A program made the translations under genes and the position numbers. The notes under the pieces were generated by a model. That model had not been told where the DNA came from, ran no database searches, and was given only the letters and a program-made list of their open reading frames with translations. A stretch of DNA of 9,690 bases from Pseudomonadota bacterium (GTDB lineage Bacteria; Pseudomonadota; Gammaproteobacteria; Acidiferrobacterales; UBA6901): assembly GCA_021785795.1 (NCBI GenBank), contig JAJYEK010000133.1:1-9690 (forward strand), given 5' to 3'. Each line of letters begins with the position of its first letter. Position 1 is the first letter of the stretch. Of the stretch, positions 1 to 6,565 are shown piece after piece.

Positions 1-765
1 GAGGCACCTGAACAGCAAACCGCTGCCTGGTTTGACCAGCAGACGCACCTTTTACGCCGCCGCCTGCAGGCTGCTCAAGAGAAGCTATCGGACTATGAGC
101 GCGCGCACGGCATTCCGGTGACGACCACCGCCCCGCGCCGTTTTGGGGGGTTGACACGCCCCTTTTCAGTGGCCCGGACCCCCCATCGCCGGCCTGACGA
201 GGGTTTAGCCGCGCCTGGTGCAGTCAATCAGGCAGTGGTACAGAACATCAAGGTGTTACTGGTCAGAAGTGAGGCGCGATTGGCGCGTTTAGGCGAAAGC
301 CTGGGCAGGCACAATCCGCGCTACCTGCGTGCAGAGGCGGAGGTGAGCGCCCTGAAGGCGCGATTAGGGGCTGCGTCGCGGAGCCTCGACCCGACCGCGT
401 CGCTTTTGCAGCGCGATGTGGACAACTACCAGCGCATATACGACAACGCCATGCAGCGTTATGGGCAGGTCAGCATGGAGGCGGCTTATAACCAGACGGC
501 CGCCGCGGTCCTCAACCCCGCCATACCACCAACGGAGGCGTCGACGCCGAAGACTTTCCTGAATATCGTGGTCTCCATTGTCCTGGGCTCGATGTTGGGG
601 TTGGGTCTCGCCTTGCTGCTCGAGATGATCGATCGCCGGGTTCGTTCGGGGCAGGATATTGTCGCGATGCTCAGGATTCCGGTGCTCGCCGAGCTGTCGG
701 AACCCGCTCCACGTTTTCAGTGGCTACGGCGGTGGGTTGGTCCATCACCCCGGGCGTCCATGTGA
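1..765 (+). CDS. epsF: EpsF/Wzz-type polysaccharide chain-length determinant, 3' part
   Basis: The frame is open from base 1 to the TGA at 763-765, so the 5' end lies upstream and the GTG at 118 is only an internal codon. About 254 residues are visible. They begin in a helical stretch (AAWFDQQTHLLRRRLQAAQEK) like the periplasmic coiled coil of EpsF proteins. A second helix follows (RLGESLGRHNPRYLRAEAEV, encoded about 283-342), then the motif LLQRDVDNYQRIYDNAMQRY (404-463), a proline-rich approach (LNPAIPPTEASTPK) and one clear C-terminal membrane helix (about 556-630), ending in a short cytoplasmic tail (DRRVRSGQDI, RIPVLAEL). This order is typical of the Wzz/GNVR copolymerases that set polymer length with Wzy in the inner membrane. 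Oddities: compared with EpsF proteins as I remember them, roughly 50-60 residues of coiled coil seem missing, and the stretch at 118-225 is rich in Arg, Pro and Gly rather than helical. Next gene: epsG, 11 bases downstream, as usual for this pair. Confidence 0.88.
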   Translation, partial: EAPEQQTAAWFDQQTHLLRRRLQAAQEKLSDYERAHGIPVTTTAPRRFGGLTRPFSVARTPHRRPDEGLAAPGAVNQAVVQNIKVLLVRSEARLARLGESLGRHNPRYLRAEAEVSALKARLGAASRSLDPTASLLQRDVDNYQRIYDNAMQRYGQVSMEAAYNQTAAAVLNPAIPPTEASTPKTFLNIVVSIVLGSMLGLGLALLLEMIDRRVRSGQDIVAMLRIPVLAELSEPAPRFQWLRRWVGPSPRASM

Positions 766-776
766 GCGAGGCCCCA

Positions 777-1658
777 ATGGACAGGAGTCCGGTGCATCCC
801 GTTGTCTCGCATGGTCATGCCACCGACGCCAAGGCCGATCTCACGATCGGACAGCTATTACTGGACGCAGGTAAACTCAAACTGCACGACGCGGAGCGGA
901 TCCTGAAGGTACAGCGCGAACAGCATCTGCGTTTTGGTGAAGCTGCGGTCCGGCTGGGGCTCGTGACTGAGACCGACATCCAAAAGGTGCTGGCTCAGCA
1001 GTTTGATTACCCTTATTTGGCGGATGGTCAGGGCAACTTCAGTCGTGAACTCGTCGCTGCCTATCTGCCCTTCAGCGCAGCGGTGGAGGTGTTGCGGGCG
1101 CTAAGGATGCAGCTCCTGCTCCGCTGGTTCAATCTAGGGCACAAGGCGCTGGCCATCACCGGCCCCGAGGGCGGCGAGGGCGCGAGTCACCTGGCTGCCA
1201 ATCTGGCGGTGGTGTTTTCGCAGCTTGGGGAAAAAACGCTGCTGATCGATGCCGATCTGCGCGAACCCCGGCAGCACCGGCTGTTCAGCCTGGGTGAATC
1301 GAAGGGGCTCTCGGACATGATCGCAGGCCGGGTGGGTCTGGATGCCATCAAACCCATCGACGCGTTTGTATCGTTGTCGGTGCTGGCGGCAGGTACGCCC
1401 GCACCCAATCCGGCCGAACTACTGTCCCGGCCGACATTCGGTCAGCTGCTGGCCGATCTCGCGCAGCGGTTCGATGTGGTGCTGATCGACACCCATTCCG
1501 GTCGCCCACCGGCTGATTTTCAGGCCGTGGTGGCGCACGCGGAGGGTGCCTTGATCGTGGCCCGACGCCACCAGACGCGCTTAAGCCAGATCACAGTCAT
1601 CAAGGAGGCTGTCGTCACTACGGGTGCTGAGGTAGTCGGTGCGGTTGTGGTTGGCTGA
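777..1658 (+). CDS. epsG: EpsG-type chain-length-associated tyrosine kinase homologue (Wzc/CpsD-like ATPase)
   Basis: From ATG 777 this encodes 293 residues. The frame stays open upstream to GTG 720 and GTG 762, but those lie inside or across the end of epsF, while ATG 777 has a GAGCGAG-like site just before it. Residues about 23-81 (TIGQLLLDAGKLKLHDAERI to FDYPYL) form a domain like the N-terminus of type II secretion GspE/MshE proteins, as in EpsG. A ParA/MinD-like BY-kinase domain follows: a VLRALRMQLLLRWF helix, P-loop GPEGGEGAS (about 129-137), Walker A' LLIDADLREP (about 155-164) and Walker B VVLIDTHSG (about 234-242). No tyrosine-rich tail is present. The pair with EpsF would work as a split Wzc, controlling chain length at the inner membrane. 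Oddities: the P-loop has Ala (codon 1182-1184) where a Lys or Arg is expected, so ATP binding may be impaired. The C-terminus reads VVGAVVVG, whereas the family usually ends in something like VLNxF, so the last residues may be altered beside the transposase remnant. Confidence 0.88.
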   Translation: MDRSPVHPVVSHGHATDAKADLTIGQLLLDAGKLKLHDAERILKVQREQHLRFGEAAVRLGLVTETDIQKVLAQQFDYPYLADGQGNFSRELVAAYLPFSAAVEVLRALRMQLLLRWFNLGHKALAITGPEGGEGASHLAANLAVVFSQLGEKTLLIDADLREPRQHRLFSLGESKGLSDMIAGRVGLDAIKPIDAFVSLSVLAAGTPAPNPAELLSRPTFGQLLADLAQRFDVVLIDTHSGRPPADFQAVVAHAEGALIVARRHQTRLSQITVIKEAVVTTGAEVVGAVVVG

Positions 1659-1674
1659 ATCGTGCGCGCAGTAG

Positions 1675-2198
1675 TACTGCTTCCTGGCTGATGCCCAGGT
1701 ACCTACCATGCACGGACGGCCGCGTGCTGTCGAGGGCCGCCCTTGCCGCCTGCGGGATTCATGACGAGGGTGTACGGGAGCTTCCGCAATCCCGATCGGC
1801 GACTCCGAATCTTTCGCTACGGGGGCGCTGCTTCAAGAACCTGAAAGCCCGCGGAGAAGGGGATGGGATGCTGTGGGTAATCTCGGACCGTCACGCAGGC
1901 CTCAAGGAGGCTGCGCGCTGGTACTTCCAGAGCGTCTCCTGACCATGAGGGAGGGGCGACTCTTCCAGGTTGCGCGCCCATCTCGCCGCCTTCGTTCGCA
2001 CCTCGAGAAGACAACACCCGAAAGCCGTGCCTGCCTTGCTAGGGGCTCCTGAAGATGCGACGAGCGTGATCGGATTGCCCCAAAATGCCGCAAACGCCTG
2101 CACACCACCCACCGGCAGGAACGGTTGAACGACGAGGTTTACAGAAGGGGCGGGTCTGTATCCCCCCGAACACGGGCCGGACAGTACCACCTCGATAG
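1675..2198 (+). pseudogene. Decayed IS256/Mutator-family transposase remnant
   Basis: Pieces of one transposase can be read in order across three frames. At 1675-1695 the frame gives YCFLADA, then after a one-base shift (extra C at 1696) RYLPCTDGRVLSRAALAACG; together these match the family's 'DARYEKVR..GRV.S.A.L.A.G' block with the first catalytic Asp. At about 1838-1936 the same frame gives FKNLKARGEGDGMLWVISD then RHAGLKEAARWYFQ, the second-Asp block. Stops at 1940-1942 and 1946-1948 interrupt it. The frame resumes with HPKAVPALLGAPEDATSVIG (about 2009-2068). A shift near 2083 leads to KCRKRLHTTHRQERLNDEVY (2083-2142), matching the conserved C-terminal 'RKRLRTTNxxERLNxEIRRR' region. A further shift near 2150 gives RVCIPPNTGR (2151-2180), like 'RVVxIFPN'. 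The N-terminal part and about 40 codons in the middle are absent. It cannot be functional. Family assignment is from remembered consensus blocks; the successive matches in the right order make chance unlikely. Confidence 0.85.
1675..2198 (+). mobile_element. Partial IS256-family insertion sequence, ends not recognised
   Basis: This marks the insertion-sequence remnant that carries the transposase pseudogene. It fills most of the 654-base gap between epsG and asnB. I could not recognise terminal inverted repeats or a target duplication: the left side begins almost at the epsG stop, with the transposase N-terminus already missing, and the right side fades out near 2200-2240. It is therefore probably a fragment left after deletion at least on the left side. 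The true extent is uncertain by some tens of bases at each end. Confidence 0.6.
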
Positions 2199-2204
2199 GG
2201 TGGT
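2186..2204 (+). other. Short perfect hairpin at the end of the IS remnant
   Basis: ACCACC at 2186-2191 and GGTGGT at 2199-2204 pair perfectly around a 7-base loop (TCGATAG). No T-run follows, so an intrinsic terminator is not supported. It may be chance or a relic of the insertion sequence. Confidence 0.3.
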
Positions 2205-2245
2205 GTCATGATCTGGAGGATCTGACAGGATATTCACCGGCCTAG

Positions 2246-2270
2246 TGACCACCCAGGTGTGTGGCGGTCA
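2246..2270 (+). promoter_or_regulatory. Possible leader hairpin upstream of asnB
   Basis: TGACCACC at 2246-2253 and GGCGGTCA at 2263-2270 form an 8-pair stem with one mismatch and a 9-base loop. Outside a four-base bulge, GGC (2239-2241) could extend the pairing with GCC (2271-2273). The hairpin lies about 40 bases before the asnB start, between the transposase relic and the gene, so it could be part of a 5' leader or a weak terminator-like structure. There is no U-tract. I could not identify a convincing -35/-10 promoter in this leader, although some promoter would be expected if asnB begins a new transcript. Confidence 0.3.
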
Positions 2271-2300
2271 GCCATGACACAGCCGGATCAGCGGCCTATG

Positions 2301-2306
2301 AAGGAA
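2301..2306 (+). promoter_or_regulatory. Ribosome binding site of asnB
   Basis: AAGGAA at 2301-2306 lies 6-7 bases before ATG 2313. It fixes the start, which is required anyway because the AsnB family needs Cys directly after the initiator Met. Confidence 0.75.
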
Positions 2307-2312
2307 TGAAGC

Positions 2313-4232
2313 ATGTGCGGTATCACCGGCTATCTTCATCAGGGAGGCGCTAGCCCCCCCAGGCTTGCGGAAGAATTGCCCGTGGCCGTACAGGCCCTGT
2401 ACCACCGCGGCCCGGATGACCACGGCACCTGGGTGAGCGAAAACCGGTGTGTGGGCCTGGGGCATGCCCGGCTCTCCATCCTGGACTTGAGCGCCCATGG
2501 TCACCAGCCCATGGTGTCCGCCGACGGACGGCACGTTATGGTCTTCAATGGCGAAGTCTACAATTATCGTGATATCCGCCGGGAACTGGAGTTGTTGGGC
2601 CATGCCTTTCACGGTACAGGTGATTCCGAGGTCATTGTCGCTGCTTTCACCCAGTGGGGGATCGAGGCCGTACACCATTTTATCGGCATGTTCGCCATCG
2701 CCTTGTGGGACCGGCGCGAGCAGGCCCTGCATCTGCTCCGTGACCGTCTGGGCGTGAAGCCGCTGTACTACGGTTGGGATGGCAAAACCCTCTGTTTTGG
2801 TTCGGAACTGAAGGCCTTGCGCGCTTTTACGTACTGGCCGCCGCAGATCGAGCCCGATGCGCTCGCGGAATACTTCCAGTTTGGTTACATCAACGCGCCG
2901 CGCAGCATCTACCGGAACATCTTCAAGCTGCCACCAGGTCACGGGCTGGAGCTGGGGCGTACCGGCGCCCCGCGGGTTACGCCCTACTGGTCGGTGCTGG
3001 ATGTTCTGGGTAAGCCGCTGGTCGCGAGCGAGAACGACTTGGCGGAAGCGCTCGAAACCTTGATGATCGACGCGTTCAAACTCAGAATGGTGGCTGATGT
3101 GCCGGTCGGCATGTTTCTTTCAGGTGGCATCGACTCATCGCTGGTCACGGCCATGCTGCAGCGCCATCACGGCAAGGTTCATACCTTCACTATTGGTTTC
3201 AGCGAAGCGCAATACGATGAGGCCCCGCATGCCCGTCGCGTGGCCGAACACCTCGGTACGACCCATACGGAACGGATTCTAGAGACACGCGAGGTACAGG
3301 CCATCCTGCCGCGCTGGGGGGATCTCTACGATGAACCTTATGCGGACTCCTCCGGGATCCCCACCTACCTGGTCTCTAAAATCGCGAGTGAGCAGGTCAA
3401 GGTGGTGTTGTCGGCCGATGGTGGCGACGAACTCTTCAGTGGCTATAATGCCTATACAGGCATCCTGGATCACATCGCGAAGAGGCAGCGTATCCCTGCT
3501 TGGTTTCAGACACCGCTCGCGACCGCGCTGCGATATCTCCCCTTGGATACCATCGATCGAATGGTAGTCAATGCCCCACTGCCCTCTGGCCTGCGTACCG
3601 GGATCCGCAACCAGCTGACGTGGCGCGCGAGCCGCATCCGGGACTATCTCGGCGCATCCTCATCCGGTGCCATGTACGAGCGGGGACTTACCTTCTGGTC
3701 GCCGGATCAGGTGCGTAAACTGACCGGTTGCTATGCGCGTGTGCGCGAAAGCGCCGACATCTACCCCGGCACCTTTGCCGAACAGATGTGTCTGTGGGAT
3801 CTGCACAACTACCTTCCGGGAGACATCCTGACTAAAGTTGATCGTGCCACGATGGCGGTCAGCATCGAGGGGCGCGATCCGCTGATCGACCACCGCATCG
3901 TCGAATTTGCGTTCCGCCTGCCATTACATTTGCGCCGCGGCACTCTGGGTAGCAAGCATCTGCTGCGTCGCATTCTTTACAAGTACGTACCGCAGAGTCT
4001 GGTCGACCGGCCCAAGCAGGGTTTTGGCATCCCGTTGCTCGAATGGCTGCGTGGTGATCTGCATCACCTTATCGACACCTATCTGGATCCGGCAACAGTG
4101 CAAGCGCACGGCGTGCTTGACGCAGCGGTCGTGAGGAGCGTGGTCCATGCGTTCCGGCGCGGTGATGGTTATGCCGCGAACAAGATCTGGACGCTGCTCG
4201 CCTTCCAGTTGTGGCGCGAGCGCTGGGCATGA
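2313..4232 (+). CDS. asnB: AsnB-type glutamine-dependent amidotransferase (asparagine synthetase family)
   Basis: This encodes 639 residues, a normal length for polysaccharide-locus AsnB proteins. The N-terminus MCGITGY supplies the catalytic Cys2 of a class II glutamine amidotransferase (Ntn) domain, with HRGPDD (31-36), RLSILDLS (53-60) and FNGEVYNY (78-85) as glutamine-site blocks. The synthetase domain has the ATP-pyrophosphatase P-loop SGGIDSS (270-276), YDEPYADSS (339-347) and LSADGGDELFSGY (366-378). In the family, ammonia from glutamine is channelled to an adenylated carboxylate. In cytoplasmic central metabolism that gives asparagine; in polysaccharide loci these homologues are generally inferred to amidate a uronic acid or another acidic sugar substituent, and the context favours that here without proving it. 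A free-asparagine role remains possible. It follows the transposase relic, has its own Shine-Dalgarno and is the first gene of the downstream block. Its stop overlaps the next start (ATGA, 4229-4232), implying translational coupling. All visible key residues look intact. Confidence 0.93.
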   Translation: MCGITGYLHQGGASPPRLAEELPVAVQALYHRGPDDHGTWVSENRCVGLGHARLSILDLSAHGHQPMVSADGRHVMVFNGEVYNYRDIRRELELLGHAFHGTGDSEVIVAAFTQWGIEAVHHFIGMFAIALWDRREQALHLLRDRLGVKPLYYGWDGKTLCFGSELKALRAFTYWPPQIEPDALAEYFQFGYINAPRSIYRNIFKLPPGHGLELGRTGAPRVTPYWSVLDVLGKPLVASENDLAEALETLMIDAFKLRMVADVPVGMFLSGGIDSSLVTAMLQRHHGKVHTFTIGFSEAQYDEAPHARRVAEHLGTTHTERILETREVQAILPRWGDLYDEPYADSSGIPTYLVSKIASEQVKVVLSADGGDELFSGYNAYTGILDHIAKRQRIPAWFQTPLATALRYLPLDTIDRMVVNAPLPSGLRTGIRNQLTWRASRIRDYLGASSSGAMYERGLTFWSPDQVRKLTGCYARVRESADIYPGTFAEQMCLWDLHNYLPGDILTKVDRATMAVSIEGRDPLIDHRIVEFAFRLPLHLRRGTLGSKHLLRRILYKYVPQSLVDRPKQGFGIPLLEWLRGDLHHLIDTYLDPATVQAHGVLDAAVVRSVVHAFRRGDGYAANKIWTLLAFQLWRERWA

Positions 4233-5377
4233 CCATGCGTATTGTCCTCGTGATCAGCAATCTGCGCTGGGGGGGTGCCGAGATCCAGGTGATCGGCCTG
4301 GCGCGTGCGCTGTGCGAGCGCGGACATGCCGTGGCCATCTATACCCTCGGCCGCCACAATCCTCGCGCCGATGAGCTTGAGGGCTCCGGGGTGCAGCTGG
4401 TCGCGGACCAGAAGCGCAGCAAGCTCGATCCGTTGGTTATTCTGCGTCTGCGGCGTTTCCTGCGGCAATTCCGCGCGGATATCGTGCATGGTTTTCTCTA
4501 CGACGGCGACCTCTATTCGCGCTTGGCAGCCGCAGGAACCGGCATTCCGGTGCTCAATTCAGAGCGCAGTGACAACTACCGGCTCAAACCACTGCAACAG
4601 GCGGGGCTTTGGTTGACCCGACATCTCGCCGCCGGGCTTGTTGCCAATACCCACGCAGGCGCGCGCTTCGCCGGAAAGCTCTTCAGGTTGCCGCCAGAGC
4701 GTCTGCACGTGGTGTGGAACGCGATCGATCTCGCGGCCGTGGATGAGCGCTGTCGCGTATCGGACCGTGACTACCGGCGCGAGTTCTTCTTATCGCCAGA
4801 TATTAAAATGGCCACGTTGGTGGGTAACATCACGCCGACCAAAGACTATCTGCTGGCGCTTGATCTGGCCGATTATCTGACTCGCGCACATGCGTCGTGG
4901 CGGGTACTCTTCGTTGGGGAACAGATGACCGACACCGGTGGCTACAAATCCCGGGTGATGCAGCGATTCCATACCCTGGGTTTGGCGGACCGCGCCACGT
5001 TTGTCGGACTTCGGCGCGACGCCGTCGAAATCATGCATCAGAGCAATGTGGTCTTCTCTACCTCACACCATGAAGGTTTCCCCAATGTCGTGTTGGAGGC
5101 CATGGCCGTGGGGACCCCCGTGATCAGCACGGCCTATTCGGATATCCGCATGATTCTGCCGGAGCCGTGGCAGGTTGTTGATGAGCGTGCGGCAGAACCG
5201 CTGGCCGCCGCGATCCTGCGGGCTGACAGCGCGCACGAGAGCCTCAAGGCAGCACAGCGGGCATGGGTAGCACAACACGCGATGATGGGCGCGGCGGCGC
5301 AGGGGCTTGAATCAGTCTACCAGCGGTATATATGCCGTGCTGCAGTTGCGGCACCCGCGCCGGTCAATCGGCACTAG
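4229..5377 (+). CDS. GT4-family glycosyltransferase (first)
   Basis: ATG 4229 overlaps the asnB stop as ATGA and gives 382 residues; ATG 4235 (MRIVLV) is an equally reasonable alternative, and the upstream GTG 4211 lies within asnB. It has the GT-B fold of family GT4. The N-terminal domain starts with a hydrophobic strand and WGGAEIQVIGLARAL (residues about 14-28), where GGAE is the usual N-lobe glycine-rich motif. The C-terminal domain has LVGNITPTKDYLLALD (about 197-212) and the nucleotide-sugar-binding E-x7-E motif HEGFPNVVLE with Glu about 282 and 290. It should be a cytoplasmic or membrane-associated retaining transferase adding one sugar to a lipid-linked oligosaccharide. Donor and acceptor cannot be deduced. 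It is less similar to the two other glycosyltransferases here than they are to each other. No signal peptide or membrane helix is evident. Confidence 0.92.
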   Translation: MTMRIVLVISNLRWGGAEIQVIGLARALCERGHAVAIYTLGRHNPRADELEGSGVQLVADQKRSKLDPLVILRLRRFLRQFRADIVHGFLYDGDLYSRLAAAGTGIPVLNSERSDNYRLKPLQQAGLWLTRHLAAGLVANTHAGARFAGKLFRLPPERLHVVWNAIDLAAVDERCRVSDRDYRREFFLSPDIKMATLVGNITPTKDYLLALDLADYLTRAHASWRVLFVGEQMTDTGGYKSRVMQRFHTLGLADRATFVGLRRDAVEIMHQSNVVFSTSHHEGFPNVVLEAMAVGTPVISTAYSDIRMILPEPWQVVDERAAEPLAAAILRADSAHESLKAAQRAWVAQHAMMGAAAQGLESVYQRYICRAAVAAPAPVNRH

Positions 5378-6565
5378 TTGTGCCATGCCAAAAATCCCCT
5401 CTCAACACTGCGGTTGCGCGCCGCTTCGCCAGTGTCGCTGACACCCCGCATCTGTTTTGTCGCGCTGTCCGCCTGGCCAGTGCTCAGTGAAGATCGCCGG
5501 ATCAAGAGCGTGGGTGGCGCCGAAGTCCAGCAGTGCTATCTGGCGCGCGGGTTGGTTCAGGAGGGTTACTGTATTTCCATGATCTGCATGGACCACGGTC
5601 AGAAGGACGGGGTGATCGTCGATGGCATACATGTGTTCAAGGCGCATACCCCCACAGGGGGTCTGCCGGCGCTGCGTTTTGTTTACCCGCGGCTCACCTC
5701 AGTGTGGCGCGCTCTCGCGCGCAGCAACGCCGACGTGTATTACCAACGGGGTGGTGGCGTGCACACCGCTTATGTGGCCGCGTTTTGCCGTCGGCACGAG
5801 AAAAAATTTATTTATGCCGCGGCCCATGATGCCGACTTTGATCCGAATTTGCCGTACATCCGTTACGCGCGCGATCGTGTTCTCTTCCGCTGGGGGTTGC
5901 GTCGGGCGGATGCGGTGGTAGTGCAAAATCCGGCCCAACGGACGGCGTGTCACCGGAATTTAACCATCCCCGCGACGTTGATAAAAAGTGGCTATACCCT
6001 TCCGGCCCACCGGCGCAGGCATGCGGGCCACTATATTTTATGGGTCGCAAGCCTGCGTGACTGGAAGCGCCCGGAATGGTTCATCGAACTGGCACGCCGC
6101 CTGCCACATTGCCAGTTTCGCATGGTGGGCGGTGCGGACAGCCCGGACTATGAACGCCATCTGCGACAGATGGCGGCACCGGTCGCTAATTTGGAGTTTG
6201 TTGGCTTTGTACCCTACGCAGATATTGAACAGCACTTCGATGGCGCATGCCTGTTGGTTAACACCTCCCGACATGAAGGTTTTCCCAACACCTATCTGCA
6301 GGCGTGGGCACGCGGCATCCCCACCGTCGGTACCGTAGCGACAGGGGGTACGTGCGGTGGCGCACCGGTGGGAATCGAGGTGCACACGTTCGACGAATTG
6401 ACGGAGACTGTCGCGCAGCTGATGCAGGATGACCAGGCCCGGGAATTGGCAGGCGCTCGTTGTCTTGACTGTTTTGAGGAAGAACATTCTCTGACGGCGG
6501 TTCTGCGCGACTACACGTCACTGATTGAGACCTTGATCCCAGAGCGGAGCGCAAAGGTTCCATGA
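5378..6565 (+). CDS. GT4-family glycosyltransferase (second), paralogue of the third
   Basis: The frame starts immediately after the previous stop. TTG 5378 gives 395 residues, GTG 5432 gives 377, and neither has a good Shine-Dalgarno, so the start is uncertain. ATG 5385 is out of frame by one base (see findings). It has the GT4 GT-B architecture: N-terminal GGAEVQQCYLARGLV (residues 46-60 from TTG), a middle block YYQRGGGVHTAYVAAF (121-136) and FIYAAAHD (144-151), then LWVASLRDWKRPEWFIELAR (221-240), FRMVGG and HEGFPNTYLQAW (299-310). The usual E-x7-E motif is E-x7-Q here (Glu300, Gln308). It is clearly paralogous to the glycosyltransferase at 7404-8606 over nearly its whole length. The expected role is addition of a sugar to the lipid-linked repeat unit; substrates are unknown. 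Its stop overlaps the methyltransferase start (ATGA at 6562-6565). Confidence 0.9.
   Translation: MCHAKNPLSTLRLRAASPVSLTPRICFVALSAWPVLSEDRRIKSVGGAEVQQCYLARGLVQEGYCISMICMDHGQKDGVIVDGIHVFKAHTPTGGLPALRFVYPRLTSVWRALARSNADVYYQRGGGVHTAYVAAFCRRHEKKFIYAAAHDADFDPNLPYIRYARDRVLFRWGLRRADAVVVQNPAQRTACHRNLTIPATLIKSGYTLPAHRRRHAGHYILWVASLRDWKRPEWFIELARRLPHCQFRMVGGADSPDYERHLRQMAAPVANLEFVGFVPYADIEQHFDGACLLVNTSRHEGFPNTYLQAWARGIPTVGTVATGGTCGGAPVGIEVHTFDELTETVAQLMQDDQARELAGARCLDCFEEEHSLTAVLRDYTSLIETLIPERSAKVP

Noticed and set aside
118..765. GTG 118 as the true start of the first gene
   Set aside because: The frame is open to base 1 and the upstream residues (AAWFDQQ...) fit the EpsF coiled coil, so the gene begins outside the window.
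1691..1942. An 83-codon ORF as an independent small gene
   Set aside because: It is the middle segment of the decayed transposase, beginning inside the conserved DARY block after a one-base shift and ending at a premature stop.
1891..2190. Minus-strand open frames in the epsG-asnB gap as possible small genes
   Set aside because: The plus strand there carries ordered transposase blocks, and the minus-strand translations look like low-information shadow protein with no ribosome site.
2268..2942. Long minus-strand open frame (224 codons) opposite asnB
   Set aside because: It lies entirely over the start of a well-supported asnB with all family motifs. The translation shows no recognisable domain, so it is a shadow frame of GC-rich coding DNA.
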